Positions 1-7,405 are shown, numbered from the stretch's first letter. The stretch is 12,336 nucleotides of DNA from SZUA-254 sp035292425 (GCA_035292425.1 DATDQD010000048.1:1-12336), one strand, 5' to 3'. Notes: generated by a model from the letters alone, not told the origin. Numbers and translations are program-made.

Positions 1-1
1 C

Positions 2-199
2 GTCCGGGCCATCGGCGACGGGGAGGCCCCCCGCACCGGCGGCGACGATGGCAGCGGAACGGGGACGGGCTCCGTCACGGGCGGCGACGTCGAAAATCGT
101 CGTCACGGGCGACGACGGGACACGAAGGTTGCTGTCGCGGGTGGCGACGTTACCTGCCACAGAACTGAGCTGCCAGATGACGCCCGCGACCATAATTGA
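2..199 (+). CDS. Possible 3' tail of an upstream gene, cut by the window edge
   Basis: A reading frame is open from base 2 and stops with TGA at 197-199. Its first 30 or so codons nearly all end in G or C, as expected for coding DNA in this genome. The encoded tail is rich in Gly, Asp and Thr and repeats a short V-T/A-G-G-D-V pattern (about 74-91 and 134-151), so it could be a disordered C-terminus. It would overlap the preferred polymerase start at 177 by 23 bp, which would suggest translational coupling. The other two plus-strand frames are also open over much of this stretch because the DNA is GC-rich, so the evidence is weak. I do not recognise the protein. The stretch could equally be a non-coding leader. 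Confidence 0.25.
   Translation, partial: VRAIGDGEAPRTGGDDGSGTGTGSVTGGDVENRRHGRRRDTKVAVAGGDVTCHRTELPDDARDHN
14..149. repeat. Degenerate GGCGACG-containing repeats
   Basis: The heptamer GGCGACG occurs five times, starting at 14, 41, 83, 108 and 143. Three copies sit in a longer shared context of the form GTCrCGGGyGrCGACG, at 74-89, 102-117 and 134-149. Spacing is irregular (25 to 42 bp), so this is not a clean tandem array. It may simply reflect Gly-Asp-rich coding sequence in a GC-rich genome, or a decayed repeat. No function is inferred. Confidence 0.4.
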
Positions 200-2585
200 C
201 GGCTGGTTTTTCGACGCCTATCCCGTCGCCGGCGGGATGGCCGTCTGGGTCCTGGACGGGGACGGGGCCGCGCGCCGGTTCTTCGACCCCTTCACCCCCT
301 CGTTCTACCTCCGCCTCGACCGCCGGGACGCGCTCCGGCTCCCCGCGCTGGCCCGGGGGCTCCCCGTCACACTCGGGAAGGCGCTTAAAACTGAGCTGTT
401 CAGCGCTCAGGAGTGGCGGGTGGAAGAGGTCCGCGTCCATGACCCCCTGCAGTTCAACCGCTCGGTGGCGGCGCTGCAGAAATTCTTCCCCCATTTCGCG
501 TTCTACAACAGCAACATCCCCGTGGCGCAGATGTACCTGTACGACAGGCAGGTCTTCCCCCTGGCGCGCTGCGAATTCACCGTCGACGGCGCGGGCATCC
601 TGAAGCGCATCGACGTGCGGGACCGCTTCGACGCCCGCGACTACGCCCTCCCCGACCTCAGGATCATGCGCCTCACGAACGGCGGCGCGGACGTTCCGTC
701 GAAATTCTTCAGGACGCTCAACCTGGAGGTCAGCTACGACGGCTCGACCCATTCGCTCGAGGGCGAGGACGCGGTGTCCGTGCTGGAATCGTTCAACTGG
801 CACCTGTACAACTACGACCCCGACATCCTCCTGACGTCATGGGGCGACGCCACCCTCCTGCCGACGATCCTGAACGCGTCGCTGCGCCACCGCGTGCCGC
901 TCCTTTTGAACCGCGACCGGTCGCAGGAATATTTTACGACGAAAGAGCGGAGCTACTGGACCTACGGCCAGATCATCCACCGCGACGCCGCCTTCATGCT
1001 GGCAGGCCGCTGGCACATGGACTCGGAGAACAGCTTCATCATGGGGGAATCGGACATCGAGGGGGTCATCGAGCTGGCCCGCCTCACCCAGCTCCCGATG
1101 CAGAAGCAGTCGCGGGCCGCCATCGGGACCGGCCTGGCCAGCATGCAGATGAGCTACGCCTGGCGGAACAACATCCTGATCCCCGCCGAGAAAAAAGAGG
1201 GCGAAGACTTCAAGACGGCGGACGAACTCCTGCTGAGTGACCGGGGCGGGCTGGTCTTCATGCCGGAGATGGGATACCACGAAAACGTCGCCGAGCTCGA
1301 CTTCGCGAGCATGTACCCGAGCCTGATGGAACTGCACAACATCAGCCCCGAGACGATCAACTGCTCCTGCTGCAGCAACCATAGGGTGCCGGAACTGGGA
1401 TACACGATCTGCGAAAAACGGAAAGGGATCGTCCCGGTGACGCTCAGGCCGGTCCTGGAGAAACGGGCGTATTACAAAATGCGCCGGAAGAACGCCCCTA
1501 CCTTGGGCGAATACCGCAAGTACGATCGGCGGCAGAACGCGTTAAAATGGATGCTCGTGACCTGCTTCGGGTACCTCGGGTACAAGAACGCGCGATTCGG
1601 CAGGATCGAGGCGCACGAATCGGTGAACGCCTGGTCGCGGGAGGCGCTCTTGACGGCGAAAGAGATCGCCGAGGCCGACGGCTATCATCTTGTACACGCC
1701 ATCATCGACTGCCTCTGGCTCAAAAAACCGGGGGCGACGGGTGAGGACTACCTCCGGCTCTGTGCCAACATTAAAAACGCCGTGGGGGTGACCGTGTCTT
1801 TTGAAGGAATGTACGCCTGGATCCTCTTCCCCTCGTCGAAAACCGACCCGGGGATCCCCACCTCGGGAAAATACGCGGGGTGGTACGAGCACGGGGAAAT
1901 GAAGACGAGGGGCATCGAGGTGCGCAGGAAGGATACCCCCTGGTTCGTTAAAACGATGCAGGCGCGGCTCCTGGAGCTCATGTCGGAGATGAAGGACGTA
2001 CGGGAAATCTCCGCCCGGGCCCCCGAACTGATCCGCGAGGCAGGATTTTACCTGAACGAGCTCCGGGGAGGCAGGGTCGACCCGAAGCAGCTCGTGCTCC
2101 GCCGGCGGGTCCAGAAGGATGCCGACGAATACGCCAACAACAACGTGAGCGCGATGGTGGTGAGGGAACTCGCGCAGTTCGGCATCACGGTGAAGGCGGG
2201 CGAAGTGATTGATTATGTGATCGTCGACCAGAGCGGGAAGCGCGATCCCCAGAAGGCGAAGAGCATGCTGACCTACCAGCACTGGGACGGGTACGACATC
2301 GAAAAATACACCGAGTTCTTCCTGAAGGCGGTGGAGACGCTCCTGTCGCCGTTTGGCTACGACCGGGTGAAACTTGCGGAACTGTACGGTGTCGGCGGTA
2401 TGCGCCGGGTCCGCGGAACGGGCGGGCTGGACAGATTGGAATTGAGCGGGAAGGGGGCGTCCCCGTCGGCCGGGCAGACCGGGTCGGTATCACCACCGGG
2501 CCCCCGGAATGGCAAGGCGTCACGAGACACAATCGGCGGGCTGTTCCCGGCCGGAGAGGTTACACCGGTTCGATACAGGCGCTGA
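177..2585 (+). CDS. Divergent family-B DNA polymerase, PolB2-like
   Basis: Template-directed DNA polymerase of family B, 802 aa from ATG 177. The frame is open to ATG 48 and the window edge, but conserved-looking sequence begins at I-D-G-W-F-F-D-A-Y, just after residue 1 of this choice. Motif A is LDFASMYPS, with the metal-binding Asp at 375. Motif B is K457-W-M-L-V-T-C-F-G, where the usual N-S-x-Y-G has become V-T-C-F-G. Motif C is HAIIDCLW: the first Asp of DTD is Ile, while the second (D511) remains. SGKY (563-566) and KTRGIEVRRKDTP (576-588) match the KKRY and thumb region. In the exonuclease domain, Exo I reads N182-L-E, Exo II near 214-229 lacks the N...FD residues, and Exo III keeps D293 but not its Tyr. 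C396, C398, C399, H402 and C412 form a possible metal site. These changes fit the PolB2 branch, known in archaea for degenerate motifs and linked there to damage tolerance. Proofreading is probably lost; polymerase activity is uncertain. The last 50 or so residues are low-complexity. Family-B assignment is firm, the branch is inference. Confidence 0.88.
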   Translation: MTPATIIDGWFFDAYPVAGGMAVWVLDGDGAARRFFDPFTPSFYLRLDRRDALRLPALARGLPVTLGKALKTELFSAQEWRVEEVRVHDPLQFNRSVAALQKFFPHFAFYNSNIPVAQMYLYDRQVFPLARCEFTVDGAGILKRIDVRDRFDARDYALPDLRIMRLTNGGADVPSKFFRTLNLEVSYDGSTHSLEGEDAVSVLESFNWHLYNYDPDILLTSWGDATLLPTILNASLRHRVPLLLNRDRSQEYFTTKERSYWTYGQIIHRDAAFMLAGRWHMDSENSFIMGESDIEGVIELARLTQLPMQKQSRAAIGTGLASMQMSYAWRNNILIPAEKKEGEDFKTADELLLSDRGGLVFMPEMGYHENVAELDFASMYPSLMELHNISPETINCSCCSNHRVPELGYTICEKRKGIVPVTLRPVLEKRAYYKMRRKNAPTLGEYRKYDRRQNALKWMLVTCFGYLGYKNARFGRIEAHESVNAWSREALLTAKEIAEADGYHLVHAIIDCLWLKKPGATGEDYLRLCANIKNAVGVTVSFEGMYAWILFPSSKTDPGIPTSGKYAGWYEHGEMKTRGIEVRRKDTPWFVKTMQARLLELMSEMKDVREISARAPELIREAGFYLNELRGGRVDPKQLVLRRRVQKDADEYANNNVSAMVVRELAQFGITVKAGEVIDYVIVDQSGKRDPQKAKSMLTYQHWDGYDIEKYTEFFLKAVETLLSPFGYDRVKLAELYGVGGMRRVRGTGGLDRLELSGKGASPSAGQTGSVSPPGPRNGKASRDTIGGLFPAGEVTPVRYRR

Positions 2586-3276
2586 CGTCGTTCCTGCTGT
2601 TGTTGACGGCGTCGGAGACGGCGTACGCGTGCATTTCCCCGGGTGGATAGGGATCGAGCAGGCCGTGGAGCGCGTCGAAATCATCCGCCCGCGGATCGAG
2701 CCAGAGGGAGAGTTCGTCGTCGTGCAGGATGACCGGCATGCGATTATGAATGGGCGCCACGACGGAATTGGCGGCGGTGGTGACGATCCCCGCTGTCAGG
2801 ACTTTCTTGGCGTTCATGTCAACACTCCGCCAGAGCCCCGCGAGCGGGAACGGCTCCCTGTCGTTCAGGACGATCCGGTGGGGGACTTTCCTGACTCCCC
2901 TCGGGAGCTTCTTTCCCCGTTCGAGATGCTCATATCCCGGCGGCTTTTGCCATTCGTAAAAACCGTCGGCCAGCAGGATGCACCGGCTTGACAGGAGCCG
3001 TGACCTGAAAAATTTGTTCTTCGCTATCGTGTCTTCGCGGATGTTGATCTGGTAGAGCGTCTCCCCTTTCTCCTCCCCCCAGGGGGGCACGAAACCCCAG
3101 AAGACGTCCGTCAGGTAACGCGCGCCATCCTCCTTCGCGACAATGGCCGGGACGAACTGTCCGGGGGCGGCGTTATACCGCGGTGTGATGCCGCTGAACC
3201 CGGGCGCCGGAACGGCGTGAAACTTCTTCAGGATGAATTCCACCCTGTCTGTCGTGATGGTGAACCTGCCGCACAT
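2560..3276 (-). CDS. yedK: SRAP-domain abasic-site protein (HMCES/YedK family)
   Basis: A 238-aa protein with a full SRAP domain. The family senses abasic sites in single-stranded DNA and forms a thiazolidine crosslink through Cys2 after removal of Met1, protecting the site from cleavage and error-prone bypass. Visible hallmarks are M-C-G-R-F at the N-terminus with catalytic Cys2, RYNAAPGQ (33-40), the WGFVPPW loop (60-66), INIRED with Asn78, DGFYEW with Glu108, and IHNRMPVIL with His177. These correspond to Asn75, Glu105 and His160 of E. coli YedK. Length is typical (YedK is about 220 aa). The ATG lies 11 bp after the stop of the GH13 gene, so it is probably the last gene of that transcript, although its role is unrelated to glucan metabolism. 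No strong Shine-Dalgarno is visible. Its 3' end overlaps the convergent polymerase gene by 26 bp. The gene symbol follows E. coli naming for the family. Confidence 0.95.
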   Translation of the reverse strand: MCGRFTITTDRVEFILKKFHAVPAPGFSGITPRYNAAPGQFVPAIVAKEDGARYLTDVFWGFVPPWGEEKGETLYQINIREDTIAKNKFFRSRLLSSRCILLADGFYEWQKPPGYEHLERGKKLPRGVRKVPHRIVLNDREPFPLAGLWRSVDMNAKKVLTAGIVTTAANSVVAPIHNRMPVILHDDELSLWLDPRADDFDALHGLLDPYPPGEMHAYAVSDAVNNSRNDVSACIEPV

Positions 3277-3287
3277 GGCGTCGCGCT

Positions 3288-5207
3288 TCAGTTCTCCGAT
3301 CGTTTGAAAACGACAACCTGCCCGGACTCCAGCAGACCCTCCACACCCCCGGGGATGGCGGAAAACCTGACTCCGGAGAGGAGATCCATCGGGTCCGGGT
3401 CGGGGAAGACTCCCGATGCGCTGAAGTTCACCCTCTTATCCATTTCGGTGTTCGCGACGACAAGTAAACATCGGCCTGTGGATGCGTTGGAACGCCGAAA
3501 CGCGAGTATCCGCCGGTTACCGCCGTCGACGATCCGGAATTCGGTTCCCCCCTCCGGCAAGGTGCACTCCGGGTATAACGCCCTCACCCCGAGAGGTTTC
3601 CTCAGCCACTCCGGTAGGCCTCTAGTCTCGTCCCAATCAAGGGTATGCGCGCTGAAGAGCGGCAGAGATCCCGGCGGAAACGACTCGAGTTCCTCAGACG
3701 TAAATCCAAGCCCGGTATTGACCGGACGTCTCTCATATAATTCGAAACCTGAATGGATAAACGGAATGCCCGGGATGAAGCAACCGACCGTCCACGCGTA
3801 CCGGGAATACCTCTCTCCCCCCAGCCGCGTCACCGCCCTGGGGGTGTTATGCGTTTCAGGCGTCGCGAGGTGGGGGAGCAACTCCGGGGTCCGGCCGATC
3901 CAGGAAAGCATATCGGTAAAATCTCCCAGCCTGTGCTGGCAGGCCCACTGTCCCCCGAGGACGGCGTTGAAACCGACCCGCACCTGATCGACCGTACGGG
4001 AGAAATCCTCTGCCCAGAACGCGAAGTCGGGTTTGATCCCCCTCACCCTCCCGATGATCCTCTTCGCCAGCGTCTCAGGCAGGGCATGCGCCATGTCGAT
4101 CATTATCCCGTCGATCCCATACTCCGAAACATATCCGGCGACGACGTTTTCGAGCTCCTGCCAGAGAGTTTCTGTCCGGGTATCGTCCTTTAATAATTTT
4201 GAATCGTACATTCTAACCGTATTATATGCAGGATAGTTATACCTTTTATCCTGATACAATTTCAGGTAGGTAATATCCTCCCAGACCGGCTGATGGTCGT
4301 CCGGGGGCCAATCGGCAAACGCGCCCGGAATGACCACGGTTCTCCCGTCGGGAACCGTCCCGGTCCACCGGCCTCCCTCCAGACGGACGGAAGCGGCCCC
4401 GGGCGGGTCGGTGAACATTTCCCTGTACGCCGGGGAAGGGATGGGAAGGTCGGCGTGATCACCACTGGAAATTTTCTCCTCCGCCAGGCGGATCTCTTCC
4501 CGGGTGAAGGCCGGGGGACGGAGCTCCCTCCCGCGTTCAATCCAATAGAACCAATCCGGGTGATCCTTTATCCATACACAGTCTTTGCTGAGTGTTCTTA
4601 ATGGCAATTCGAGTATGATCCGGAGCCCCGCGTGGCGGGCCGCCTGAATGAAGGCGGCGAATTGTGACTCCAGCGGCAGCCCCGTGATCGGTTCACCGAG
4701 CGCCGGATCGAGGACGACCGGGTTCCTCACCGCGTACGGTGAGCCGAGGGTACCCCTCCTTCCATCCCGGCCGATCTCCTGGACGGGCAGGAGATGGATC
4801 GTATTGGCGCCAAGGGACCGTATGTACGGCAGGATCGCGATTGCTTTGAGAAATGTCCCGGTTTCCCTCCACCCATCCGGATTCAGGGGCTGCCCGAGCA
4901 TTCCGTCCCCGTCGTGGTCATAAGCGCAGGTGAGCCTCACCATCATATTGTAGACGACCGCCTCCCTGCTCCATCCAAGCCTGCCAAGCCTGTCAAGCCT
5001 GCCAAGCCTGTCCGACCTGTCTCGCCCGTCCCCTCCGCTCCCTCCGGAGCCGCAGAGCGGTGCCGGATCGGTCCCGATGATGGCGCCGATGATCTCCCCA
5101 TAGAATGCGAAGGGGTCAACCGCGACAGGACCCCGGCCGCTCCCCGACGGCTGCCAGAGCGATGGGACCTTGTACCTCGCCGCCGCCGTGGAGCCGGCCG
5201 TCCGCAT
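3288..5207 (-). CDS. GH13 alpha-amylase-like protein with altered active-site motifs
   Basis: About 639 aa, probably acting on alpha-1,4-glucans. The (beta/alpha)8 region runs from about VVYNMMVRLT (84-93) through GSPYAVRNPVVLDP to the C-terminal beta domain (about 545-639). Nucleophile candidate D371 lies in YGIDGIMIDMAHALP and acid/base candidate E400 in FAFWAEDF. The third catalytic Asp appears as Asn454 in PETHNTPR. Region I reads LELPLRTLS instead of the usual DxxxNH, and the Arg two residues before the nucleophile is Met. The D-H-P-x-W-F stretch (216-220) recalls GlgE-type maltosyltransferases, so a transferase role is possible. Residues 60-78 are a repeat-encoded linker rich in Asp, Arg, Leu and Gly. 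The start is uncertain: the frame is open to 5516, but that part overlaps glgP. I prefer ATG 5207, because codons just upstream have low GC at third positions; TTG 5249 is an alternative. It lies 65 bp after glgP. Confidence 0.85.
   Translation of the reverse strand: MRTAGSTAAARYKVPSLWQPSGSGRGPVAVDPFAFYGEIIGAIIGTDPAPLCGSGGSGGDGRDRSDRLGRLDRLGRLGWSREAVVYNMMVRLTCAYDHDGDGMLGQPLNPDGWRETGTFLKAIAILPYIRSLGANTIHLLPVQEIGRDGRRGTLGSPYAVRNPVVLDPALGEPITGLPLESQFAAFIQAARHAGLRIILELPLRTLSKDCVWIKDHPDWFYWIERGRELRPPAFTREEIRLAEEKISSGDHADLPIPSPAYREMFTDPPGAASVRLEGGRWTGTVPDGRTVVIPGAFADWPPDDHQPVWEDITYLKLYQDKRYNYPAYNTVRMYDSKLLKDDTRTETLWQELENVVAGYVSEYGIDGIMIDMAHALPETLAKRIIGRVRGIKPDFAFWAEDFSRTVDQVRVGFNAVLGGQWACQHRLGDFTDMLSWIGRTPELLPHLATPETHNTPRAVTRLGGERYSRYAWTVGCFIPGIPFIHSGFELYERRPVNTGLGFTSEELESFPPGSLPLFSAHTLDWDETRGLPEWLRKPLGVRALYPECTLPEGGTEFRIVDGGNRRILAFRRSNASTGRCLLVVANTEMDKRVNFSASGVFPDPDPMDLLSGVRFSAIPGGVEGLLESGQVVVFKRSEN
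4191..4260. other. AT-rich island inside the GH13 gene
   Basis: Bases 4191-4260 contain 19 G or C out of 70 (about 27%), against roughly 60% around them. On the minus strand they encode a Tyr-, Lys- and Asn-rich part of the GH13 protein without breaking the frame. A perfect TATAAT lies on the minus strand at 4226-4221, but I see no matching -35 element at 16-18 bp, so I do not call a promoter. Confidence 0.6.
4977..5030. repeat. In-frame 9-bp tandem repeat in the GH13 gene
   Basis: Six consecutive 9-bp units read on the plus strand as AAGCCTGCC, AAGCCTGTC, AAGCCTGCC, AAGCCTGTC, CGACCTGTC and TCGCCCGTC. The first four alternate at one base, giving an 18-bp higher-order unit present twice, and the last two have diverged. 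Because the unit is a multiple of three, copy-number changes would keep the GH13 frame. On the minus strand it encodes D/G-R-L triplets between a short N-terminal segment and the catalytic barrel. Confidence 0.92.
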
Positions 5208-5272
5208 TAATGACCGGTGGAGGATCCTGAGATGTCGAAGCGTATCCAAATCGAGGTTTGAATTGACCCCGG

Positions 5273-7405
5273 TTATTCGGGGAAGTAATACTTTTCGGCG
5301 TACTCCGAGACCATCCGGTGCGTATTGAACACCGGGATGAGCGTCCTCAGGGAGGTCCTGATCATGGCGATCCATTTCCTCGGTATGCCCGACCGGTCCC
5401 TGGAATAAAAGAGGGGAATCACTTCCTTCCCGAGGACGTCGTAGAGAGAAACAGCGTCCGCCGCATCGGCTTCTTCGTTGGACCGGGGGATCGGGTCGAT
5501 CCCCCCGATGGCCCACCCGTTTTTCCTGTTGTATCCTTCAATCCACCATCCGTCGAGGATGCTCAGGTGGAGCCCCCCGTTGATGGCGATTTTCTGGCCG
5601 CTCGTACCGCTCGCCTCCAGGGGCCTCCGGGGGGTGTTCAGCCAGACGTCGCATCCCGATACCAGGTATCGCGCGACGTTGATGTCGTAATCCTCCAGGA
5701 AGACGATCCTGCCATGCAGCGTCGGATGGTCGCACAGCTGTGTGATCTGCCTGATAAAATCCTTTCCACCCCCGTCCCTTGGATGCGCCTTCCCCGCGTA
5801 GATCAGCTGGATCGGGCGCGCCGGATCGTTGAAGAGGGCGATGGCCTTTTCGATCTCCGAAAAGAGCAGCGGCGCCCTCTTGTAGGGCGCGAACCTCCGC
5901 GCGAAGCCGATCGTGAGCGTGTCGTACGAAAGCAGGTTGTACAACGCTTCCTTCCCGGTCGGGCCGCCGATGACCCTCCGCTGTTGGGCCCTCCGGCGGA
6001 CAAATTCGATCAGGTCTCTCCTGAGCGTGTATCGCAGCGACCATAACTCCTCGTCGGACACCGTTTTCGGATCGGTGAGGTGTTCCCAGAAGCGCGGGTG
6101 GTGGACTTCGTCCTTCCACCTGTGGGAATTGTGCCTCTCCCAGAACTCCCACGATCTCCTCGACGTCCAGGTCGGTATGTGGATGCCGTTGGTGATATGG
6201 CCGATGACCGGTTTCCAGTGCGACCGGTCGGGGTAAAGGTCCTTCCACATGATCGCCGAGATCTCGCCGTGCTTCTTGCTGACGCCGTTCGCCGCGCGTG
6301 AAAATTTCAGCCCCAGGACGGTCATCGTGAATTCATGATTCTCCTTCCCGGGTCCTGCCGTCCCATACGACATCATCCGTTCCGTATCGATGCCGATCTC
6401 CGCGCACTGCGACTTCAATGTAGATTCCATCAACTCCCTGGGAAATCTGTCATGGCCGGCGGGGACCGGTGTGTGGGTGGTGAAAACGCACCGGGAACGG
6501 ACGGAGGATTCGGATGCCGCGAGGTCCCCCGTTCGAAGCATTTCTTCGCGGAGGAGCTCGAGGGTCAGGAACGCCGCGTGCCCCTCGTTCATGTGGTACA
6601 CCGCCGGACTGAACCCGAGCGCGCGGAGGAGCTTCACCCCCCCTATTCCCAGGACGATCTCCTGGCGGATCCTCATGTTCATGTCGCCGCCATAGGCGAG
6701 CGATGTCAGGCCCCTCGCCTGTTCGGAATTTTCGGGAACGTCCGTGTCAAGGAGATAGATGGTCGATTTCCCCACGTCGATCCGCCATGTTTCGAAAAAT
6801 ACATCCTCCTCGCCGATGGTGATCCTGCAGACCACCGGTTTCCCGGAGGCATCCCTCACAGACCTGACCGGGATGAGGGAGGGATCGACCGTGGGATATT
6901 CCTCGAGCTGCTGCCCCGCCCCGTCGATTTTCTGCTCGAAGTAGCCGCGACGGTAAAAGAGGCCGACGGCGACCAGCGGCAGCCCGAGGTCGCTCGCCGA
7001 CTTGACGTGGTCCCCGGCCAGTATCCCGAGCCCGCCCGAATAAAAGTTCAGGCATTCGTGAAGTCCGAACTCAGCGCAGAAGTAAGCCACGGGACCGCGG
7101 GGACGCCCCTTCTTCGTTCCGCGGCGGGACGCGAATGTGCTTTTCCTTGCCATATACCGGTCGAAGTCGTCGAGGACCGGGAGGACCATCTCCAGGAAGT
7201 CGCGGTCGTTCAGGTAGACGCGGAGCTCCGTCTCGGACACCTGGGAGAGCACGGCGACAGGATTGTGTTTCGTTTCCTCCCACGTCAGGGGGGAGAGATC
7301 CTCGAATATCTGCTGTGCCCGGGGGTTCCAGGACCACCAGAGGTTGTAGGCCAGCTCCCGGATCCGCCCGATCAGCTGGTCGGTCGTATATTTTTTCTTC
7401 GGCAT
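5273..7405 (-). CDS. glgP: Alpha-glucan (glycogen/maltodextrin) phosphorylase, GT35
   Basis: A PLP-dependent enzyme that releases glucose-1-phosphate from the non-reducing ends of alpha-1,4-glucans, expected in the cytoplasm. At 710 aa it belongs to the shorter alpha-glucan phosphorylase family (the Thermotoga/archaeal type) rather than the roughly 800-aa E. coli type. Residues 1-90 resemble the DUF3417 N-terminal region (LAYNLWWSWNP at 18-28). Catalytic-core hallmarks are AEFGLHECLNFYSGGLGILAGD (starting at 111), the HMNEGH motif at 271-276, FARRFAPYKR (501-510) and EASGTSGQK (597-605), where K605 is the predicted PLP lysine. The ATG at 7405 is the first good start; no clear Shine-Dalgarno precedes it. 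It is followed 65 bp downstream by a GH13 gene, a natural partner for glucan breakdown. The 80-bp gap before it is the largest in the minus-strand run and could hold its own promoter. Confidence 0.95.
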   Translation of the reverse strand: MPKKKYTTDQLIGRIRELAYNLWWSWNPRAQQIFEDLSPLTWEETKHNPVAVLSQVSETELRVYLNDRDFLEMVLPVLDDFDRYMARKSTFASRRGTKKGRPRGPVAYFCAEFGLHECLNFYSGGLGILAGDHVKSASDLGLPLVAVGLFYRRGYFEQKIDGAGQQLEEYPTVDPSLIPVRSVRDASGKPVVCRITIGEEDVFFETWRIDVGKSTIYLLDTDVPENSEQARGLTSLAYGGDMNMRIRQEIVLGIGGVKLLRALGFSPAVYHMNEGHAAFLTLELLREEMLRTGDLAASESSVRSRCVFTTHTPVPAGHDRFPRELMESTLKSQCAEIGIDTERMMSYGTAGPGKENHEFTMTVLGLKFSRAANGVSKKHGEISAIMWKDLYPDRSHWKPVIGHITNGIHIPTWTSRRSWEFWERHNSHRWKDEVHHPRFWEHLTDPKTVSDEELWSLRYTLRRDLIEFVRRRAQQRRVIGGPTGKEALYNLLSYDTLTIGFARRFAPYKRAPLLFSEIEKAIALFNDPARPIQLIYAGKAHPRDGGGKDFIRQITQLCDHPTLHGRIVFLEDYDINVARYLVSGCDVWLNTPRRPLEASGTSGQKIAINGGLHLSILDGWWIEGYNRKNGWAIGGIDPIPRSNEEADAADAVSLYDVLGKEVIPLFYSRDRSGIPRKWIAMIRTSLRTLIPVFNTHRMVSEYAEKYYFPE

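Noticed and set aside
2500..2620. Terminator at the convergent polymerase/SRAP junction
   Set aside because: Only short GC-rich inverted matches (such as CCGG...CCGG near 2495-2507) are visible, with no following T-tract on either strand.
3753..4193. A 146-codon plus-strand frame opposite the GH13 gene
   Set aside because: No recognisable domain, and it is antisense to conserved barrel motifs.
5208..5516. Upstream extension of the GH13 frame by 103 codons
   Set aside because: Most of it lies inside the 3' end of glgP in another frame and reads as Arg/Gly/Pro-rich non-domain sequence.
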